Part shown: positions 59,824 to 64,000 of the stretch, piece after piece | How positions within the stretch are numbered: position 1 is the stretch's first letter | How the letters are laid out: every line of letters starts with the position of its first letter | Assembly: GCF_019249295.1 (NCBI RefSeq) | Contig: NZ_JAESDH010000019.1 | Location: 1-64,000 of the forward strand | Length of the DNA stretch: 64,000 nucleotides | Direction of reading: 5' to 3' | Source: Alteromonas antoniana | GTDB lineage: Bacteria > Pseudomonadota > Gammaproteobacteria > Enterobacterales > Alteromonadaceae | Notes under the pieces: model-generated | Database searches by the model: none | What the model saw: only the letters and a program-made list of their open reading frames with translations | Told to the model about the DNA's origin: nothing | Made by a program: the position numbers and the translations under genes

Positions 59824-59832
59824 CTATCCACA
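59824..59832 (+). promoter_or_regulatory. DnaA box (one mismatch)
   Basis: ctatccaca, first base differs from consensus. Close to several GATC. Confidence 0.55.
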
Positions 59833-59892
59833 GGAGTGATCAAAGTGTGATCTGGCTGGGGATAAAGTGTTGAGTAGATCCTGGTTGTGATC

Positions 59893-59918
59893 AAAAAAAG
59901 CCCACTTAGCATGGGCTT
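59893..59918 (-). terminator. Terminator of the DUF4097 gene, at the edge of oriC
   Basis: Stem aagccca (59898-59904) / tgggctt (59912-59918), followed on the minus strand by a run of seven T. It keeps transcription from the right out of the origin. Confidence 0.85.
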
Positions 59919-59938
59919 GATCGCGATCTTACTGTGGA

Positions 59939-60727
59939 TTAGATCTTTTCCACACGAACACTGCCACCTGAGGTATGCAATTCAATTTCAGGGCCACCGC
60001 CATTTATTTTTCCCCGGATCCGCTGCTTTTTTACCTTACCTGAAACGTCAAATTCTGTTTTTACACGACCGCCGCTGGTTGATGCGTCGATATCAATGGC
60101 CACATTTGCAGGCAGACGCGCGGTAATGGAGCCTCCTGAAGTCGTTAAACTGGCATCTTTTAACGGTTGTTTTGCGAACGTCACGTTGATACTGCCTCCG
60201 GAGGTATGCGCATCGATTTCGCCCATTACATCCTCTGTACGGATAGATCCGCCTGAGGTATGCAGGCTGATATCGCCGTTCACATCACCCACACTGATTG
60301 AGCCTCCTGAGGTCCTGACTTTAATTTCCCCTGTGATATCGTCTATTTCAATACTGCCACCTGATGTATCCAGATCCAGGTTAAAGCGTTTGGGTACAGT
60401 AATTTGGTATTTCACCTTCAGTGAATTCCAGTTCCAGCCGTGGCTATTGTCATTCCTTCCAACAATTTCCAGGCCGTCATCATTCACATCAAAGCTGATG
60501 TCAAAATTGTCTTCCTGGCTGCCCTCGACTTCGGCAAATACCTCTATGCTGTCGTTATTGTGGGTCTTAATTTCGATACTGCCGGCGTCAGTTTTTACTG
60601 TCAGGCTTTCACCTTCCGTTACTGTAAAGCTGCGTTCTATTTCCTTTGCGTTCGCCAGTGAGGCCGTTGTAAGAGCGGTAAACAGGGTAGCGATGGCAAT
60701 GCGCGAGAATAAAGTTGGGTTAAGCAT
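59939..60727 (-). CDS. DUF4097-type secreted beta-repeat protein
   Basis: 262 residues from ATG 60727 (aagga 7 bases upstream). Signal peptide ends near LANAK. The body contains seven repeats of a T-S-G-G-S/R-I/V turn, about 17 residues apart in the first four, giving a right-handed beta-helix or adhesin-like surface. It lies directly beside oriC on the replication side opposite mnmG. Its stop codon overlaps a DnaA-box-like tgtggatta. Function unknown. Confidence 0.8.
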   Translation of the reverse strand: MLNPTLFSRIAIATLFTALTTASLANAKEIERSFTVTEGESLTVKTDAGSIEIKTHNNDSIEVFAEVEGSQEDNFDISFDVNDDGLEIVGRNDNSHGWNWNSLKVKYQITVPKRFNLDLDTSGGSIEIDDITGEIKVRTSGGSISVGDVNGDISLHTSGGSIRTEDVMGEIDAHTSGGSINVTFAKQPLKDASLTTSGGSITARLPANVAIDIDASTSGGRVKTEFDVSGKVKKQRIRGKINGGGPEIELHTSGGSVRVEKI

Positions 60728-60823
60728 GTGCATATCCTTAGTCAAATCAGTTGTGGCATCTGTTACTGAGGATATGTCGCAATGCGAATTGGGAAAGTTT
60801 AAATGTGTAAGAAAAAGTTTTTC

Positions 60824-61645
60824 TTAGCGAACCTGATTAGGTTGATAGCGACTGGACGATGCCGTTGTTTCAGGTTCATCCTGACCTAATTCCTGACGAC
60901 GACTGGGGCCTGAGAAGCGTACTTTATAGGTATCGTACTCTTTGATAGATTCGAAACAGTAACGGCCCAGAGCGTGCTCCAGCTCGTTCAGATTATGGTT
61001 GGTAATGATGATGCAGTTTTTCTTGTTTACGAGTCGCTGACGAAGCAGGTTACCTAACCAGCTCTGGGTGTTCTTCTTTAACACAGATTCGTTAACACAC
61101 ACTTCATCAAGGATCAGCAGATCGACATCGAGCAATTCCTGATTGGCTTCGCGAAACTTCTGGCCAATGTTGTCCTGTGCATTGAAGTCGAAAGAAAAAT
61201 AGCGCATTTCCTGCAGTGTAGACAACTGGCGGTACAGCACAGAAATTTCATACTGATCAATCAACTGGTGTGCGATAGCGCCGGCAATATGGGATTTTCC
61301 GCGTCCATAATCACCGTAAAACAACATCATGTGAGAGCCGCTTTCCCGCCAGGACGGATCGTCGTGAGCCGCTATAAAGGATTGCGCGATTGAGACAGCC
61401 TCTATGACATCGTCGCTGTCTTCAATCAGATTGGCGAAGGTCCACTTGGGATTAAGATCAGAACGACCGTGAATGGCTTGTACGCGTTCTTTCTTCGCTC
61501 GTTGTTGTAACTGTTGGATCTCCTGATTTGCCTGCTCTTCGTAATGCTTACGCAATACGTTGTAGTCGACATACTGATTGTCAGTATCGACATTTCTACC
61601 CATTGAGCGGGCGAGATTAGCAATTTTATCTTTTATGGAATCCAT
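60824..61645 (-). CDS. DnaC-like AAA+ helicase loader
   Basis: 273 residues. Walker A GDYGRGKS at 111-118 and Walker B DLLILDE at 175-181 of an AAA+ ATPase of the DnaC/IstB type. Fairly long N-terminal charged helix (about 30-60), the place where DnaC contacts DnaB. No transposase nearby, so IstB is unlikely. It follows the DnaT-like gene after 6 bases, forming a loader pair next to oriC. Confidence 0.85.
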   Translation of the reverse strand: MDSIKDKIANLARSMGRNVDTDNQYVDYNVLRKHYEEQANQEIQQLQQRAKKERVQAIHGRSDLNPKWTFANLIEDSDDVIEAVSIAQSFIAAHDDPSWRESGSHMMLFYGDYGRGKSHIAGAIAHQLIDQYEISVLYRQLSTLQEMRYFSFDFNAQDNIGQKFREANQELLDVDLLILDEVCVNESVLKKNTQSWLGNLLRQRLVNKKNCIIITNHNLNELEHALGRYCFESIKEYDTYKVRFSGPSRRQELGQDEPETTASSSRYQPNQVR

Positions 61646-61651
61646 ACAGGG

Positions 61652-62314
61652 TTACGACTTCTTCTTAGCAGCGTATTTTTCTACCAGTTTGCGGGCATTA
61701 TCATCTGCTTCAATGCCCGGCGCAACCTTCACGTTTTGTGAACCGACTTTGCGAACTTGTGTTTGTCCGCTGGCCAGACGTTTACGTTTCATGCCATAAG
61801 CAAATTTCTGGGTCCACTGAAAATGGCTGAATACTGTTGCTGGGCGGCCGAGCCAGTAAGCAACGAATTCACCGATATCCTCTTCTGAGTAGTCCTGGTC
61901 TATCAGCCCAAGCAGGTTAGCCATGTCTTTAAACAGCGTTTCATCCGGTCGCCAGCTAACCTGCATCGGCTGGTGTTGGTGATGTAAATGCAGGTAGGCG
62001 TCCTGTTTTGCCGCAATCAACGGCAGGATAAGCGCCACGCCATTTAGCGACTGTTCCAGCGTATACGCTTCAGGAAGTGCTATCAGCCCGTGCTGTTCTA
62101 ACTGGCGAAGTACACTGTTGACCTGGCGACCACGCGTATACTGACCGTCTGGCTGGTCGCCATTGAGTAACGCCAACAGGCTTTTATATTGCAGTGGTGC
62201 GCTGGTCGCTGTGCTGATATTTGCGGTTGGCCGCAGTCCCAGGCAATACAGAACTCTGGCATCATTAGATAATGCCTGATTCAGTGCCTGATGTTCTGCT
62301 TCAGTAAATAGCAT
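61652..62314 (-). CDS. DnaT-like primosomal protein
   Basis: 220 residues. The C-terminal half contains MQVSWRPDETLFKDMANLLG, EFVAYWLGR and FSHFQWTQKFAYGMK, the pattern of the DnaT single-strand DNA-binding domain. N-terminal half is unlike E. coli DnaT and may be a winged helix (ARVLYCLGLRP, VNSVLRQLEQHGLIALP). It precedes the DnaC-like gene by 6 bases, as dnaT precedes dnaC in E. coli. Confidence 0.75.
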   Translation of the reverse strand: MLFTEAEHQALNQALSNDARVLYCLGLRPTANISTATSAPLQYKSLLALLNGDQPDGQYTRGRQVNSVLRQLEQHGLIALPEAYTLEQSLNGVALILPLIAAKQDAYLHLHHQHQPMQVSWRPDETLFKDMANLLGLIDQDYSEEDIGEFVAYWLGRPATVFSHFQWTQKFAYGMKRKRLASGQTQVRKVGSQNVKVAPGIEADDNARKLVEKYAAKKKS

Positions 62315-62319
62315 CGCTG

Positions 62320-62751
62320 TTAGCTTACCGTTTTTTCCAGCCAGGCAACGGCTTCATCTTCCGGAATAGGATGGTTTAGTACATCGATATGGAAAGGCGC
62401 GGCCAGTAACGTGGCATTGCCGTCTTTCAGCAGGGTTTCCATGGTCATAGCGCCAAAACAGAAGGTGTCGTAGCTACTGTCGCCCAAACCGATAACGTAG
62501 GCGTTTACTGCTGATAAATCTTTATCTTTAAGCTGTTCGGCAAAAGGCTGAATATTGTCTGGTAAGTCGCCGGCGCCGTGCGTAGATGTGCAGACTATCC
62601 AGGTGCTGTCCGTGTCGATGGAATCAAAATCCGGCTCCAGCTGGATGTCGGCCTGAAAGCCTTTTTCTTTTAATGTGTCTGACAGTGCATCAGCAACATA
62701 TTCCGACGCGCCTAATACTGAGCCCACTAAGATAGTGAAATGCTTTGACAT
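62320..62751 (-). CDS. mioC: MioC-like flavodoxin
   Basis: 143 residues. FMN-binding opening ILVGSVLGASEYVADAL, STHGAGDLPDN and the aromatic-rich loop GLGDSSYDTFCFGA fit MioC. In E. coli mioC flanks oriC; here it lies further off, beyond dnaT/dnaC and DUF4097 genes. It is 3 bases after mnmE. Confidence 0.88.
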   Translation of the reverse strand: MSKHFTILVGSVLGASEYVADALSDTLKEKGFQADIQLEPDFDSIDTDSTWIVCTSTHGAGDLPDNIQPFAEQLKDKDLSAVNAYVIGLGDSSYDTFCFGAMTMETLLKDGNATLLAAPFHIDVLNHPIPEDEAVAWLEKTVS

Positions 62752-62754
62752 GAC

Positions 62755-64000
62755 TTACTTACCAATACAAAAAGAAGAGAAAATTTTGCCAAGAAGATCA
62801 TCGGAGGTAAATTCTCCGGTAATTTCGCTCAAGGCCTGATGGGCGAGTCGTAACTCTTCAGCAAGCAGTTCACCTGCCATACTGTCGTGCAGCTGCTGTT
62901 GACCCGTGTGTACGTGTTGGGTGGCCGTGTGAAGGGCATCCAGATGCCGTCTGCGGGCGATGAACTGTCCTTCAGTTGTTGTATCCAGACCCATGGTGGC
63001 AGCTAAATGATCGCGCAACAAGTTGACACCCTCGCCTGAACGGGCCGATAAACTGATCACCGTGACTTCGCCATGCGCGGTATTAATTTTTTGTTCTGCA
63101 ATGTGATTTTGTGACAAGTCGGCTTTGTTACGCACAACTGTTGTTGGTATTCCTTCAGGAAGCCGTTGCATAAACTCCGGCCAGATATCGTAAGGATCGA
63201 TAACCTCTGTCTGCGTGCTGTCTACTACGAACAGTACCCGGTCAGCTTCTTCTATGGCTTTCCACGCGCGCTCAATACCGATTTGTTCAACTTTGTCAGG
63301 GCTTTCCCGTAATCCTGCGGTATCGATAATATGTACTGGCATACCATTGATATGGATATGCTCTTTGAGAACATCGCGCGTGGTACCGGCAATCTCGGTA
63401 ACAATAGCGCTGTCACGACCTGCCAGTGCATTTAGCAGCGACGATTTGCCTGCATTGGGTCGCCCGGCAATCACCACCTGCATACCTTCGCGCAGCAATG
63501 TTCCCTGTTTTGCCTGATTGGCAATATCCGCCAGTGAGTCGACGATGCTCTGGAGATCGCCTGCTACCTTGCCGTCTGAAAGAAAATCAATTTCTTCATC
63601 CGGAAAATCAATTGCCGCCTCGACGTACATGCGCAAATGAATGATTTGGTCAGAAAGACCATGGATTTGATCAGAAAACGCGCCTTGCAACGAGCGAAGT
63701 GCACTGCGCGCTGCTTGTTTAGAACTGGCATCAATTAAATCGGCGATAGCTTCTGCCTGCGCTAAGTCCAGCTTGTCATTTAAAAATGCCTGTTCGCTGA
63801 ACTCGCCGGGGCGGGCAAGTCGGGCTTTGCCGGTCGCAAGCACGGCATCCAGCATCATGTCCATGACGATTTGTCCGCCATGACCTTGCAGTTCCAGCAC
63901 ATTTTCGCCGGTAAAGGAGTTCGGACCGGCAAAATAAAGTGCTATGCCCTGGTCGATGACATTGCCGTCGGCATCATAAAAAGGCGTGTAAACCGCCTGT
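62755..64000 (-). CDS. mnmE: MnmE (TrmE): tRNA modification GTPase, 5' end cut by the window
   Basis: The frame is open past 63900 to the right edge (reading [18 protein letters not shown]), so the first ~40 residues are missing. GTPase motifs [17 protein letters not shown] and NKAD are present. It ends in FCIGK, the invariant C-terminal Cys box of MnmE. Works with MnmG on tRNA wobble uridines. Same strand as mioC. Confidence 0.96.
   Translation of the reverse strand, partial: QAVYTPFYDADGNVIDQGIALYFAGPNSFTGENVLELQGHGGQIVMDMMLDAVLATGKARLARPGEFSEQAFLNDKLDLAQAEAIADLIDASSKQAARSALRSLQGAFSDQIHGLSDQIIHLRMYVEAAIDFPDEEIDFLSDGKVAGDLQSIVDSLADIANQAKQGTLLREGMQVVIAGRPNAGKSSLLNALAGRDSAIVTEIAGTTRDVLKEHIHINGMPVHIIDTAGLRESPDKVEQIGIERAWKAIEEADRVLFVVDSTQTEVIDPYDIWPEFMQRLPEGIPTTVVRNKADLSQNHIAEQKINTAHGEVTVISLSARSGEGVNLLRDHLAATMGLDTTTEGQFIARRRHLDALHTATQHVHTGQQQLHDSMAGELLAEELRLAHQALSEITGEFTSDDLLGKIFSSFCIGK

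Larger units (their letters stand above)
59425..59938. other. oriC: oriC: chromosomal replication origin
   Basis: Intergenic region flanked by mnmG and a DUF4097 gene. From 59545 to 59930 there are about nineteen GATC sites, including the palindromes gatcttaagatc and agagatctct. An AT-rich unwinding zone (about 59580-59655, with tttatttttatatttattag) lies on the mnmG side, as in E. coli, followed by DnaA boxes: tgttgataa (59643), tgtgtataa (59732), ttatccaca (59750, perfect), ttatacaca (59800), ctatccaca (59824), tggggataa (59857) and tgtggatta (59933). Start of replication, with Dam/SeqA-type control likely. Confidence 0.95.

Noticed and set aside
60824..61645. IstB transposition helper
   Set aside because: No IstA transposase or IS ends are nearby, and the preceding gene looks like dnaT.

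Overview
The window looks like chromosomal DNA of a marine gammaproteobacterium close to Alteromonas. The basis is the origin-proximal gene order mnmE, mioC, a dnaT/dnaC-like pair, oriC, mnmG, rsmG, parA, parB, atpIBEFHAGDC, together with a typical Alteromonadales set of envelope and housekeeping proteins. The genus is inferred from order and protein character, not from a search. All origin-proximal genes lie on the minus strand, so the window runs from an accessory island (left) toward oriC (about 59.56-59.94 kb) and mnmE, which is cut by the right edge.

Layout. 1-6.9 kb is visibly AT-richer, gene-poor accessory DNA. It carries a lipoprotein, an ImmA/IrrE-type metalloprotease facing an XRE repressor, and a compact operon of a 44-residue proline-rich peptide ending in glycine, a ubiquitin-type E2-E1 fusion and a JAMM peptidase. 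Copies of a degenerate 21-base motif lie near both sides of this block. 7-22.7 kb holds an MFS exporter, an S9 peptidase, tamA-tamB, a beta-carbonic anhydrase, an ECF sigma factor with its membrane partner, a PspB-like protein, an EamA exporter, a 2-hydroxyacid dehydrogenase and a thioesterase. 22.7-38.5 kb holds proB-proA, an M1 peptidase operon, a SHOCT lipoprotein, an ABC1 kinase, a fatty acid hydroxylase-family protein, DUF3014/DUF1285, an amidohydrolase, a VTT membrane protein and DUF1206. 38.2-47.6 kb holds tusA, pyrE, rph, yicC, an OmpA-like lipoprotein, an HD-GYP protein, an alkyltransferase-like protein, a DTW protein, GST, VOC and GFA proteins. 47.8-55 kb is the ATP synthase operon. 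55.1-64 kb holds parBA, rsmG, mnmG, oriC, a DUF4097 protein, dnaC/dnaT-like genes, mioC and mnmE.

The most interesting region is 1.6-5.3 kb. The protease and repressor resemble the CapP/CapH switch that controls some CBASS operons. The E2-E1 fusion and JAMM peptidase resemble Cap2/Cap3. No CD-NTase or effector is present. Where a conjugation target or ubiquitin-like protein would be expected there is instead a tiny, apparently disordered Pro/Gly-rich peptide with a C-terminal Val-Gly. Three palindromes around GTATAC overlap the region between repressor and operon and are good candidate operators. I read this as a possible stress-inducible ubiquitin-like conjugation system with a disordered modifier or substrate; that function is inference.

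Other notable signals are a near-consensus parS inside a coding sequence at 41.63 kb, a terminator-like hairpin between atpB and atpE, a long imperfect hairpin between proB and proA, and a perfect 12-bp hairpin between the ECF sigma factor and the PspB-like gene. I saw no tRNA, rRNA, CRISPR array or complete insertion sequence.
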